Origin: Shewanella algidipiscicola
Lineage (GTDB): Bacteria > Pseudomonadota > Gammaproteobacteria > Enterobacterales > Shewanellaceae
Direction: 5' to 3'
NCBI RefSeq assembly: GCF_003605125.1
Contig: NZ_QPQT01000015.1
Location: 1-64,000, forward strand
Length of the DNA: 64,000 nucleotides
In this document: piece after piece, positions 16,575 through 25,251 of the stretch
Layout of the letters: every line of letters begins with the position of its first letter
How positions within the stretch are numbered: the stretch's first letter is position 1
The notes under the pieces: generated by a model
Told to the model about the DNA's origin: nothing
The model's input: the letters and a program-made list of their open reading frames with translations, nothing else
Database searches by the model: none
Translations under genes and position numbers: made by a program

Positions 16575-17285
16575 ATGCAAAAATCACTCTCCACTGTACT
16601 ACTGGGCGCGTTTATCTGTATTGGTCTCTATCTGCTGGGCAGCCAAGTGGGTAATAGCCTCATCACTATGCGCGCCATGGAGCGCACCGTCACGGTAAAA
16701 GGCTTGGCTGAATTGGAAGTCAATGCAGATACTGCCATTTGGCCCATCCGCTTCACAGAGGTGGATAACGACTTAAATAATCTCTACCTCAATGTGCAAA
16801 GCAAAACCGATAAAGTGGTTGCCTTCCTAATAAAACAGGGTTTTAGCAGTGATGAGGTGTCGGTCTCATTGCCTTCAATTCAAGACAGGCAAGCGCAAGG
16901 CTATGTTGACCCTAATGTGCGTTATCGCTACGCCGCACAAGTGACTATCTCCCTTTACACTCAGCGCGTTGAATTATTACTGCGCATACAAAGCAATCTA
17001 TTGGAATTAGCCAAAGAAGGTATTGCCATATCGAGCCAAGATTATGATAGCCGCACCGAATTTATTTTTACTCAGTTAAACGACATTAAACCGCAAATGG
17101 TGCAATCTGCCACTGAGAATGCGCGCCAGACAGCAGAAAAATTTGCCATCGATTCGGCCTCAAAACTGGGCAAAATCAAACAGGCTTCTCAAGGGCAATT
17201 TACTATTTCCGATCGCGATAGCAATACACCCAGCATCAAAAAAGTAAGAGTGGTCTCGACACTGACCTATTACCTTAATGATTAA
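16575..17285 (+). CDS. SIMPL domain-containing protein
   Basis: A 236-residue protein with an N-terminal hydrophobic helix (TVLLGAFICIGLYLLGSQVG) that acts as signal anchor or signal peptide, followed by a SIMPL (DUF541) domain from about residue 37. Family features include the VTVKGLAELEVNADTAIWPI opening strand, the central DEVSVSLPSIQDRQ segment, the helical ATENARQTAEKFA region and the VVSTLTYYL closing strand. SIMPL proteins are periplasmic or outer-surface oligomers of unclear function; one, BP26 of Brucella, forms channels. It stands alone, 189 bases before the efflux operon and in the same direction. No ligand is suggested by the sequence. Confidence 0.85.
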   Translation: MQKSLSTVLLGAFICIGLYLLGSQVGNSLITMRAMERTVTVKGLAELEVNADTAIWPIRFTEVDNDLNNLYLNVQSKTDKVVAFLIKQGFSSDEVSVSLPSIQDRQAQGYVDPNVRYRYAAQVTISLYTQRVELLLRIQSNLLELAKEGIAISSQDYDSRTEFIFTQLNDIKPQMVQSATENARQTAEKFAIDSASKLGKIKQASQGQFTISDRDSNTPSIKKVRVVSTLTYYLND

Positions 17286-17501
17286 GCGCACAAACAGAAT
17301 CTCGAACAGTACCACTGACCTAACTGGTGTAAATGCAATATGAAATACCGTAAGTCCTTACATGAGGTCGTCAAATGTCTTAGATGAAGTCGAAACGTAA
17401 CGCTATCGCATAACTTCATCGCATTTTTCTAATAAAAGATTGCACAAGCTTGAAAAGTTCATTAGAATTTTCTTATGAAACTTTTGGAGGTCGTTAGTCT
17501 C

Positions 17502-18518
17502 ATGCGTATTCAACATCTATTATCAATCACATTGCTACCATTACTGCTTAATGTTGCAGCGTCAGCTAATACCTTACAGACGCTAACCGTCACCGCAAAA
17601 GCGCACCCCCAATGGGTCACCTTAGATGCGCAGCTTGAAGCGGTAAAATCTGCCACCGTATCGGCGCAAACCTCAGGCAGGATAATTAAGCTGTATTACG
17701 ATGTGAATGACATTGTCCCCCAAGGCGCGCCGTTACTCGAGATCACCAGTAAGTCTCAAGGTGCAGAGCTCGCCGCAGCCGAAGCCGAGTACGCCCGAGC
17801 CCGCGCACAAAATGAAGAAGCGCAAAAACAACGTCACCGCTTTGAAGAGCTGTTTCCACAAGGCGCCATTTCACAAGGACAAATGGATCAAGCCATTGCC
17901 ACCGCCCGCTCCGCCGCGCAAGCCGTGAGCGCCGCCAAAGCGCGGATCGTGCAAGCCAATGAGTCATTGCAATATACCGTGGTCAGCGCCCCTTTTGCCG
18001 GCGTGTTGACTCAGCGTTATGTTGAAGAGGGTGAAACGGTCGCCCCGGGCCAAGCGTTACTCAGTGGATTTTCAACCGAGCATATGCGCGCCGTGACCCA
18101 TGTACCACTGCGTTATATCGACGCCCTGCGCAATCAATCGAGCGTTGAACTACAGCTTAGCGACGGCCAACAAGTGATATCACAACAGTTAACCATCTTC
18201 TCCTTTGCCGATCCTTTGAGCCATAGCTATAAAACGCGCATTGATTTACCTGAAGGCATGAGTAACTTAATGCCGGGCATGTGGGTTAAAGCCAAGTTTA
18301 TTGCAGGCCAGCGCAGCACTATTACCATTCCTCAATCGGCCATTATTTATCAAAATGAGATGAGTGCAGTCTACCTTGAGCAACAAGGGACATTCCAACT
18401 CACCCAAGTGCGCCTAGGCGCGCAACGAGATGATCAATTTGAAGTGCTTGCAGGCTTAACCGCAGGCGATGTCATCGCGACTGACGCTTATCAAGTCCGA
18501 CTTAATCTAGCCCAATAA
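17502..18518 (+). CDS. RND efflux system periplasmic adaptor subunit
   Basis: A 338-residue membrane fusion protein with a signal peptide (LLSITLLPLLLNVAASA). The lipoyl halves flank a coiled-coil hairpin: SGRIIKLYYDVNDIVPQGAPLLEI, helices at about residues 85-145 rich in Ala/Glu/Gln, and YTVVSAPFAGVLTQRYVEEGETVAPG. A beta-barrel domain follows. The ATG at 17502 is chosen over an in-frame ATG at 17475 because GGAGG lies eleven bases upstream and the signal peptide then starts properly. It would bridge the RND pump encoded 48 bases downstream to an outer-membrane channel; no channel gene is in this operon. Confidence 0.9.
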   Translation: MRIQHLLSITLLPLLLNVAASANTLQTLTVTAKAHPQWVTLDAQLEAVKSATVSAQTSGRIIKLYYDVNDIVPQGAPLLEITSKSQGAELAAAEAEYARARAQNEEAQKQRHRFEELFPQGAISQGQMDQAIATARSAAQAVSAAKARIVQANESLQYTVVSAPFAGVLTQRYVEEGETVAPGQALLSGFSTEHMRAVTHVPLRYIDALRNQSSVELQLSDGQQVISQQLTIFSFADPLSHSYKTRIDLPEGMSNLMPGMWVKAKFIAGQRSTITIPQSAIIYQNEMSAVYLEQQGTFQLTQVRLGAQRDDQFEVLAGLTAGDVIATDAYQVRLNLAQ

Positions 18519-18566
18519 TATGAGCGCTGTAATGGACTTGGCCGTTTAATAGGAATCGTAAATAAG

Positions 18567-21500
18567 ATGAAGCCGTCACATAATCAAGATAGCGACAAGC
18601 AACAAAACCAGCCCTATTCACTGGGTTTTTCCGGGCGAGTGGCCGCACTATTTCAACTCAGCGCCATCACACCGCTATTGGCATTGCTCGGCATTTTACT
18701 GGGGCTATTCGCGGTACTCGTCACCCCTAAAGAGGAAGAGCCACAGATAGATGTGACCTTTGCCGATGTCTATATTCCTTTTCCTGGCGCAACTCCGAGT
18801 GAAGTCGAACAATTAGTCACCCTGCCAATGGAGCAGGTACTGTCGCAGATCAAAGGGATAGATACCCTGTATTCGTTTTCACAACCTGATGGCGCCTTAC
18901 TGATCGCCATTTTTGAAGTGGGTATTCCCCGCAACGAGGCGATTGTAAAGCTTTACAATCAGGTCTACTCCAATATGGATAAAGTGGCCACTCAAGCCGG
19001 AGTCGGCGAGCCCCAGATCAAGCCACGTGGTATCGATGATGTGCCCATTGTCAGCCTGACCCTCTGGTCAAAGTCGACCTTAACCTCGGCCGAACAGTTA
19101 ACTCAAGTGGCTAAGGGGCTCGAAACTGAGCTAAAACGCATTCCAGGTACCCGCGAAATTTACACTGTTGGTAGCCATAATGTGAGCCTTAATGTACGTA
19201 TCGATCCGGCAAAAATGAGCTTTTACGGCTTAACCTATGACGCGATCAGCCATAGCCTTGCCAGCAATAACCATGTATCCATGCCGGTATCACTGATTCA
19301 AGATAACCAAGAAATTAAGATTCAAACCGGGCAGTTTTTACAATCCCAACAAGAAGTTGAGCAACTGGTTGTCGCCGTCTATCAAGATGAGTCCGGCCGC
19401 AGTGCGCCTGTGTATCTCGCCGACATAGCCGATATTAGCCTTAGCAGCGATATCCCGACCCAAAATGCGTGGCACAGCGACAAGCAGGGCACCTACCCTG
19501 CGGTAACGGTTGCGATTGGCAAACAACCTGGCGAAAACGCAGTTGATATTGCCAATGAGATCTTGGCTCGCGTCGATGCGGTCAACAACGTGTTAATTCC
19601 TGCCGACGTAGAGGTGACGGTATCGCGTAACTACGGTAAGACCGCCGGAGATAAAGCCAACACCTTAATCTTAAAATTGGTGTTTGCCACCTCGGCTGTG
19701 GTGGTATTGGTATTTCTTGCCATGGGGTTACGCGAAGCCATCGTGGTCGGTATTGCCATTATTATTACCTTGGCCATCACCCTCTTTGCCTCTTGGGCAT
19801 GGGGTTTCACCTTAAACCGAATCTCATTGTTTGCACTTATTTTTTCAATAGGGATTTTAGTGGATGACGCCATAGTCGTGGTAGAAAATATCCACCGTCA
19901 TATGGCGCTGGGGCAACGGGAATTTACCCAATTAATTCCGATTGCCGTGGATGAGGTCGGTGGCCCTACGATATTGGCCACCTTCACCGTCATTGCCGCC
20001 CTAATGCCGATGGCTTTTGTGTCTGGGCTCATGGGTCCTTACATGAGCCCAATCCCCATTAATGCCAGTATGGGGATGTTAATCTCACTGGCGATCGCCT
20101 TTATTGTTACCCCGTGGCTGGCCACTAAACTGTTAAATAAATCTCACAAACACCAGGAGAGCAGCGACACCTCCAGCAGCAATCGTATGGTGGCGATCTT
20201 TACGGCGCTCATCTCACCCTTTGTGCACGGTAAACAAGCGGGTAAAGCTCGTCTGGGTCTGGCTGCTGGGATTGTGGTGCTCATTGCCATTGCTATCTCT
20301 ATGCCTGTGACTCAACTGGTGGTACTCAAAATGCTGCCTTTTGATAATAAATCAGAATTTCAAGTGATGCTTGATATGCCCGAAGGCACGCCGGTGGAAC
20401 AAACTCAGCGCGTACTTAAAGCCTTAGGACAGCAGCTTAACCAAGTAGCCGAGGTCGAGAATTACCAGCTATATGCAGGCACCAATGCACCGATGAACTT
20501 TAACGGCTTAGTGCGCCATTACTTTTTACGCCAAACACAGGAGCTTGGCGATATTCAGGTCAATTTAGTCGATAAATCTAAGCGCGATCGTGACAGTCAC
20601 AGCATCGCCGTAGCGGTGCGCGAATCACTGCAAGCTACTGCGGCGCGCTATAATGCCAATGTAAAGGTGGTTGAAGTCCCTCCTGGCCCACCGGTATGGT
20701 CACCCATTCTGGCCGAAGTGTATGGGCCAAACGAAGCGCTCAGAGAAACCGCCGCCCTGCAACTGCAAGCGTTATTTCATCAAACTCCAGATGTGGTCGA
20801 TATCGATATCTACCTGCCTGCGATGCAACAAAAATGGCAGGTGTCTATCGATCGTGCTAAGGCCAGTTTATTAGGCGTGCCTTACAGCAATATCGTTGAT
20901 CTGGTGACCACCTCCATTGGCGGCAAGCGGGTGAGCTACTTACATAAACCCAATCAAACCACACCTGTGCCAATTAAATTGCAGCTTGAGGAGGCCGCCA
21001 AGATGGATCTTGAGCAGGTACTAAACCTCAGACTCACCACTCAAAGCGGTGACTCAGTGCCGGTGTCTGAATTGGTACACATAAATAAAGGCAGCATAGA
21101 TGCGCCCATTATTCATAAAAACATGATCCCCATGATCATGGTGGTTGCCGATATGGCTGGGCCGCTAGACAGCCCGCTATACGGTATGTTTGAGATGGCC
21201 GCCGATATCGATAGCGAGACAGGCTTGGGCTTTAAGCAACATTATGTCAACCAACCCTCAGGTTTAGACACCATTGCAGTATTGTGGGATGGTGAGTGGA
21301 AAATTACCTACGAAACCTTCCGAGACATGGGGATCGCCTATGCAGTGGGTATGATTGCGATTTACCTCTTGGTGGTGGGTCAATTTCGCTCCTACTCGGT
21401 TCCGCTGATCATTATGGCTCCCATCCCGCTTACCATTATAGGAGTGATGCCAGGCCATGCCCTGCTTGGAGCTCAGTTTACCGCCACCTCAATGATCGGC

Positions 21501-21824
21501 ATGATCGCCCTTGCCGGGATTATTGTGCGTAACTCAATATTACTGGTCGACTTTATTAACCAGGAGACAGAGTCGGGCGTGCCCTTTGAACAGGCGGTTA
21601 TTCACTCTGGTGCCGTACGAGCAAAACCCATTATGTTAACAGGCCTTGCGGCCATGATTGGTGCCTTATTCATTCTGGACGATCCCATTTTTAATGGATT
21701 AGCCATCAGTTTGATCTTCGGCATCTTAGTCTCAACCTTGCTTACCTTGGTTGTGATCCCTGTGCTCTATTACACAGTGATGCGCCACCGCATACCACAA
21801 AAAACGGCAAATACTGCCGCTTAA
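18567..21824 (+). CDS. RND-family efflux permease
   Basis: A 1085-residue inner-membrane resistance-nodulation-division pump with 12 predicted helices and two large periplasmic loops. TM4 holds the adjacent aspartates of the proton relay (SIGILVDDAIVVVENIHRH) and the C-terminal half repeats the family motif (ALAGIIVRNSILLVDF). The N-terminus is longer than in AcrB and begins with about 30 hydrophilic residues. PFPGATPSEVEQLVTLPMEQ matches the porter-domain signature of hydrophobe/amphiphile exporters. Substrates cannot be read from the sequence. The genes after it, DUF2892 and an exported rhodanese at 14- and 15-base spacings, suggest a link with sulfur compounds, but that is only contextual. 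Confidence 0.9.
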   Translation: MKPSHNQDSDKQQNQPYSLGFSGRVAALFQLSAITPLLALLGILLGLFAVLVTPKEEEPQIDVTFADVYIPFPGATPSEVEQLVTLPMEQVLSQIKGIDTLYSFSQPDGALLIAIFEVGIPRNEAIVKLYNQVYSNMDKVATQAGVGEPQIKPRGIDDVPIVSLTLWSKSTLTSAEQLTQVAKGLETELKRIPGTREIYTVGSHNVSLNVRIDPAKMSFYGLTYDAISHSLASNNHVSMPVSLIQDNQEIKIQTGQFLQSQQEVEQLVVAVYQDESGRSAPVYLADIADISLSSDIPTQNAWHSDKQGTYPAVTVAIGKQPGENAVDIANEILARVDAVNNVLIPADVEVTVSRNYGKTAGDKANTLILKLVFATSAVVVLVFLAMGLREAIVVGIAIIITLAITLFASWAWGFTLNRISLFALIFSIGILVDDAIVVVENIHRHMALGQREFTQLIPIAVDEVGGPTILATFTVIAALMPMAFVSGLMGPYMSPIPINASMGMLISLAIAFIVTPWLATKLLNKSHKHQESSDTSSSNRMVAIFTALISPFVHGKQAGKARLGLAAGIVVLIAIAISMPVTQLVVLKMLPFDNKSEFQVMLDMPEGTPVEQTQRVLKALGQQLNQVAEVENYQLYAGTNAPMNFNGLVRHYFLRQTQELGDIQVNLVDKSKRDRDSHSIAVAVRESLQATAARYNANVKVVEVPPGPPVWSPILAEVYGPNEALRETAALQLQALFHQTPDVVDIDIYLPAMQQKWQVSIDRAKASLLGVPYSNIVDLVTTSIGGKRVSYLHKPNQTTPVPIKLQLEEAAKMDLEQVLNLRLTTQSGDSVPVSELVHINKGSIDAPIIHKNMIPMIMVVADMAGPLDSPLYGMFEMAADIDSETGLGFKQHYVNQPSGLDTIAVLWDGEWKITYETFRDMGIAYAVGMIAIYLLVVGQFRSYSVPLIIMAPIPLTIIGVMPGHALLGAQFTATSMIGMIALAGIIVRNSILLVDFINQETESGVPFEQAVIHSGAVRAKPIMLTGLAAMIGALFILDDPIFNGLAISLIFGILVSTLLTLVVIPVLYYTVMRHRIPQKTANTAA

Positions 21825-21838
21825 TTAAGGAGTTAATT

Positions 21839-22060
21839 ATGTCTATCGAACGTAGTATTTTCGCTTTTGCTGGCTTTATGGTGTTACTGTCTCTCGCGTT
21901 GACTGCATTAGTACACCATAATTTTATCTGGCTTACCGCCTTTGTTGGCGCTAATCTATTACAAAGCGCTTTTACTGGGTTTTGCCCTGCAGCCATGATA
22001 ATGAAAAAACTGGGTGTAAAGAGTGAAGCCGAGCTCGAACGCGCTAAATCACAAAGTTAA
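21839..22060 (+). CDS. DUF2892 (YgaP-like) small membrane protein
   Basis: A 73-residue protein with two transmembrane helices (about 8-28 and 31-52) and the family signature LLQSAFTGFCPAAMIMKKLG. DUF2892 is the C-terminal membrane half of E. coli YgaP, whose N-terminal half is a rhodanese. Here the two halves are separate adjacent genes. AAGGAG lies seven bases before the ATG, and the gene starts 14 bases after the RND stop, so it belongs to the efflux operon. The conserved cysteine in FCPAA is present. Confidence 0.9.
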   Translation: MSIERSIFAFAGFMVLLSLALTALVHHNFIWLTAFVGANLLQSAFTGFCPAAMIMKKLGVKSEAELERAKSQS

Positions 22061-22075
22061 TACCAAGGAGTTTAC

Positions 22076-22468
22076 GTGGGACAAGCCACTACATTACTTA
22101 GCCGATACGGCACAATGATTGCGCTCTTTTTTGTAGCCGCTATCGGCTTATCGTCACCGAGCATCGCGGCTGAACAAGACATTGAAACCACCGCATGGCA
22201 GATGATAGATAACGGCGCCATGATAGTCGATGTGCGTACCCCTGAAGAGTTTGCCCAAGGGCATTTAGCCAATGCGATTAACATCCCATTTGAAAATATT
22301 GCCGCAGAATTTGCTAAACGTAATATAGATAAAGCGACCAATGTAGTGCTGTATTGCCGTAGTGGACGTCGCAGTGATATTGCCCAAATGAGTTTAATTG
22401 AGCAAGGTTATACCAATACTCATAATGGTGGAGGCTACCAGACTCTGAGCCAGCAGCAGCCCAAATAA
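22076..22468 (+). CDS. Exported rhodanese-like protein
   Basis: A 130-residue single-domain rhodanese with an N-terminal signal sequence (TMIALFFVAAIGLSSPSIAA), so it is predicted periplasmic, as PspE is. The domain shows the IVDVRTPEEFAQGHLANAINIP opening motif and the active-site loop CRSGRRS with the sulfur-carrying cysteine. Start is GTG at 22076 with AAGGAG upstream. It is the last gene of the RND-DUF2892 operon; a strong terminator follows. Rhodaneses move sulfane sulfur from thiosulfate or persulfides to acceptors; the substrate here is unknown. Confidence 0.9.
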   Translation: MGQATTLLSRYGTMIALFFVAAIGLSSPSIAAEQDIETTAWQMIDNGAMIVDVRTPEEFAQGHLANAINIPFENIAAEFAKRNIDKATNVVLYCRSGRRSDIAQMSLIEQGYTNTHNGGGYQTLSQQQPK

Positions 22469-22490
22469 GCTGCATGCCCTGTTTAAATCA

Positions 22491-22521
22491 ATAATAAAGG
22501 CACCTTAGGTGCCTTTATTAT
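22491..22521 (+). terminator. Terminator of the RND-rhodanese operon
   Basis: Perfect 14-base stem (ATAATAAAGGCACC and its complement) with a TTA loop; the distal arm contains the T-rich tail. Confidence 0.85.
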
Positions 22522-22744
22522 GAAACTTGACGTCCCCCCCTTTTAACTTCACATCCTTTAAGCTGAATTGATTGGTTATCAGCACAAAACGCCAAGCATG
22601 CGTCAGTGCGAACATGCAAGAAGGCAATCTACTACCGATAAATCCAATAACGCTAAAACGGGAAGTTGGAGCCAGTGCTTTTTATCAACCCACCCCCATA
22701 TAAACTGATATAATCAGCCTAATTTACCTGGACAATCGCACAAT

Positions 22745-23092
22745 ATGACTCAAGCAAATAATCCTCTGCACGGCATTAAACTCGAAACACTGCTCACCGA
22801 TTTAGTCGACCATTATGGGTGGGAAGAACTGGGCGCACGGATCGACATTCGTTGTTTTAATCACGACCCTAGTATTAAATCTAGCCTTAAGTTTTTACGT
22901 AAAACGCCTTGGGCCAGAGAAAAAGTAGAATACCTTTACCTCAAAATGAATAAGCTACCACTGCCTAAGCCGAAAGCGGACAGTGAGGGGGGCACATCAA
23001 CTCGAATGACAAGCCCTACGAGCGGTAACAAGAGTGCAGCTAAGGACGCCAATTCTGGTAGTACTAACGTACATATCTGGGGAAAGCGTTAA
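22745..23092 (+). CDS. VF530 family (DUF2132) DNA-binding-like protein
   Basis: A 115-residue cytoplasmic protein. Residues 1-78 match the VF530/DUF2132 family: [21 protein letters not shown], then [28 protein letters not shown]. The family was named for a Vibrio fischeri protein of solved structure with a DNA-binding-like fold; its biological role is unknown. The last ~37 residues are a low-complexity Ser/Thr/Gly/Lys tail that other members usually lack or vary. It stands alone on the plus strand, convergent with ribA. Confidence 0.85.
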   Translation: MTQANNPLHGIKLETLLTDLVDHYGWEELGARIDIRCFNHDPSIKSSLKFLRKTPWAREKVEYLYLKMNKLPLPKPKADSEGGTSTRMTSPTSGNKSAAKDANSGSTNVHIWGKR

Positions 23093-23244
23093 GCTGGCAT
23101 ATTAGCCGGCTGTAGCGCCGTCATCCTCAGCTTATCGCATAAGATGACCCGCTCAAATAGCCTGGTTGCGACTCGCATAGATAGGCACTAAAGCCAAAAG
23201 TGCTATGAAAGCACGACACCACAACTATCATTTTGAGGTTGCAG

Positions 23245-23298
23245 GTTTTGCAGGTTTTGCAGGTTTTGCAGGTTTTGCAGGTTTTGCAGGTTTTGCAG
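23245..23298. repeat. Six-copy 9-bp tandem repeat
   Basis: Six perfect copies of GTTTTGCAG in a row, preceded by a degenerate copy GGTTGCAG at 23237-23244. It lies between the convergent VF530 and ribA genes, where no real gene is seen. Because the unit is nine bases, changes in copy number would keep any frame. Confidence 0.95.
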
Positions 23299-23392
23299 AC
23301 AGAGAGTAAAGAAGCTAAGCGCGGCAAACAAGGACACTGCCGCAATCGCCGCAGTGTCTTGATAGCGTTAACACACTAAAAAAGTACGAACG

Positions 23393-24031
23393 TTACTCAG
23401 CCTTAGGGGGCTTAACGACGTTTGCTTCTTCAGTAAAATGATACTCAGACATCATATGTCCCAGCTCTGTTGACTTGGTTTTTAAATACGCTTCATTGTA
23501 GCGATTTTTACCCACTTGTAGCGGAACACGTTCAACCACATCAATGCCGAGCTCTTTCATTGCTTTGACTTTACGAGGGTTATTGGTCATCAACTTAACT
23601 TGATGTACGCCAATTTTCTCCATCATCGGCTTGATCATGTCATATTTGCGCATGTCGGCTTCAAAACCGAGTCGCTCATTTGCTTCGACCGTGTTAGCGC
23701 CTTGATCTTGTAGTTCATAGGCACGGATTTTATTGAGTAAGCCTATGCCTCGCCCCTCTTGGCGAAGGTATAAAATAAACCCTTGTCCTGCCTCGGCAAT
23801 ATTTTGCATCGCCGTCTGTAGTTGAAAACCACAATCGCAACGCAAACTAAACAGTGCATCGCCAGTTAAACATTCTGAATGAATACGCCCAAGTATGGGG
23901 CTATTGGCATCGAGTTGACCAAAAGTGAGTGCGACATGTTCTTTGCCAGTGTCTGTGTCTTCAAAACCATGCATGGCGAATACGCCCCAAGGCGTTGGTA
24001 ATTTTGAAGTGGCGACATACTTAATTGACAT
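23393..24031 (-). CDS. ribA: GTP cyclohydrolase II RibA
   Basis: RibA opens and deformylates GTP to 2,5-diamino-6-ribosylamino-4(3H)-pyrimidinone 5'-phosphate, the first step of riboflavin synthesis. The 212 residues fit the stand-alone enzyme. The zinc site is C54-x10-C65-x-C67 ([17 protein letters not shown]), and the GTP-binding/catalytic motif [13 protein letters not shown] is intact, as is the C-terminal [11 protein letters not shown] segment. It is monocistronic. I looked for an FMN riboswitch in the ~245 bases upstream and did not find one. A GACACTGC/GCAGTGTC hairpin at 23333-23358 may help end transcription. Confidence 0.96.
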   Translation of the reverse strand: MSIKYVATSKLPTPWGVFAMHGFEDTDTGKEHVALTFGQLDANSPILGRIHSECLTGDALFSLRCDCGFQLQTAMQNIAEAGQGFILYLRQEGRGIGLLNKIRAYELQDQGANTVEANERLGFEADMRKYDMIKPMMEKIGVHQVKLMTNNPRKVKAMKELGIDVVERVPLQVGKNRYNEAYLKTKSTELGHMMSEYHFTEEANVVKPPKAE

Positions 24032-24277
24032 GAAATAACCTTTACTACTCGCTCTGTCCGAGTCAAAAAAAGAGGTAGAAAATAACTAAGGCTAGGATGC
24101 GGCCTTACTGTCAGACTGAGCATTTTATGTGTTTTTGCCTTACAGTGAAATAGCCGAATAATTGAATCGGTTATTACTTCACTCGCAGCGTATTAAAGAG
24201 CGCTAAGCATACGCCGAGCGCACGATAAACGATATGATATCGCTCACGTACGCTAATCAAATGTCGGCAATGGAGGA

Positions 24278-24634
24278 TTAAAACGCTTTCGGGGCAAAGC
24301 CTGTGACTTGGGTTAAGCCCATTTCACGTCCTAATGCAGTCATCGGATGCACAACCACTAATCCTTTGACTGATTTCTTTAATTTGCCCATATCGGCTTG
24401 TTCAGCTTTAGTCAGTGTGCGACTAAAAGGCAGTGACTTTACATCGGTGCCTTTTTTGTTCAACAAGCGAGTCTGTTGGTTTTTAACATGGGCAATCTGT
24501 TTCGTTACAGCATTGATCTCTTGCTTAAACTGCAAAATCACCGCGTGATCACCGCGTTTTTCTGCCGCATCTAATTTACGACGACATTTGTCGAGTCGGT
24601 CATTAAGTTGCTGTAACTCTTGCTTTAAATTCAT
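24278..24634 (-). CDS. yibL: YibL family ribosome-associated protein
   Basis: A 118-residue basic protein with a long N-terminal coiled-coil (LKQELQQLNDRLDKCRRKLDAAEKRGD) and the conserved C-terminal segment ALGREMGLTQVTGFAPKAF with the preceding VVVHPMT motif. This matches YibL of E. coli, a small protein found with ribosomal particles and of unknown role. It is a single gene between ribA and nrdG. The length agrees with the family. Confidence 0.9.
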   Translation of the reverse strand: MNLKQELQQLNDRLDKCRRKLDAAEKRGDHAVILQFKQEINAVTKQIAHVKNQQTRLLNKKGTDVKSLPFSRTLTKAEQADMGKLKKSVKGLVVVHPMTALGREMGLTQVTGFAPKAF

Positions 24635-24720
24635 TAACTTGCCTTAAAGTAAATCGATAATACTCGGCCAATCAAGCAAGATTGCTGACTGCGCCTATCT
24701 GTTTGGCCGACATTATATCA

Positions 24721-25188
24721 CTATTGCTTGAAATGGTGGATCACCTGATTGCTACTGCCACGAAATCTTAAGCTTGGATCGGCAAGCGATTGTTCAAATT
24801 TGCCATCCACCAGCACATCCACATAATGCAGTACCTGGCGCTGGACTGTCGATAATTCATCTAAGCGATAACCGCTCCACAGCCAAATATCCTTATCTGG
24901 ACACTCATGCTTAACACGTTTTACTAACGCAAGTATCTGGGCCACATTTTGAGGGTAAAGCGGATCGCCGCCCGATAACGATAACCCCCGGCGCACGATA
25001 CGTGTATCTTGCAGATCCGTGATGATCTGCTCAACCATGGCGGCATCGAATAGATGACCCGCTGCCGGACTCCAAGTCGACTGATTATAACAGCCGCGGC
25101 ATTGATGCTCGCAACCAGACACAAACAGGGTCGCTCGCGTACCAGGGCCATTGACCACATCGACTGGAAAGTATTGCTGGTAATTCAT
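24721..25188 (-). CDS. nrdG: Anaerobic ribonucleotide reductase activating protein NrdG
   Basis: NrdG is a radical-SAM enzyme that uses S-adenosylmethionine to create the glycyl radical on NrdD. The [4Fe-4S] motif C26-x3-C30-x2-C33 (SGCEHQCRGCYNQ) and the SAM-binding LSGGDPLYP motif are present; 155 residues is the normal length. It follows nrdD by 63 bases, with a GC-rich hairpin in the gap, and would be transcribed from the nrdD promoter under NrdR and oxygen-sensing control. Confidence 0.96.
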   Translation of the reverse strand: MNYQQYFPVDVVNGPGTRATLFVSGCEHQCRGCYNQSTWSPAAGHLFDAAMVEQIITDLQDTRIVRRGLSLSGGDPLYPQNVAQILALVKRVKHECPDKDIWLWSGYRLDELSTVQRQVLHYVDVLVDGKFEQSLADPSLRFRGSSNQVIHHFKQ

Positions 25189-25214
25189 CTAAGCCTCGAG
25201 CTTATTAACACTTA

Positions 25215-25232
25215 GGCGCGCATCAGCGCGCC
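25215..25232 (-). other. Stable hairpin in the nrdD-nrdG gap
   Basis: GGCGCGC-ATCA-GCGCGCC, a seven-pair all-G/C stem, without a T-run. It may stabilise the upstream nrdD message or lower nrdG expression. Confidence 0.6.
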
Positions 25233-25251
25233 AACCGTTACCACTTAACGC

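Noticed and set aside
23127..23345. 72-codon minus-strand frame with Cys-Lys-Thr repeats
   Set aside because: It is created by the 9-bp tandem repeat; there is no ribosome site or conserved flank, and the rest of the product looks random.
24032..24277. FMN riboswitch ahead of ribA
   Set aside because: The conserved RFN element sequences were looked for and not found; ribA of this type is usually unregulated by it.
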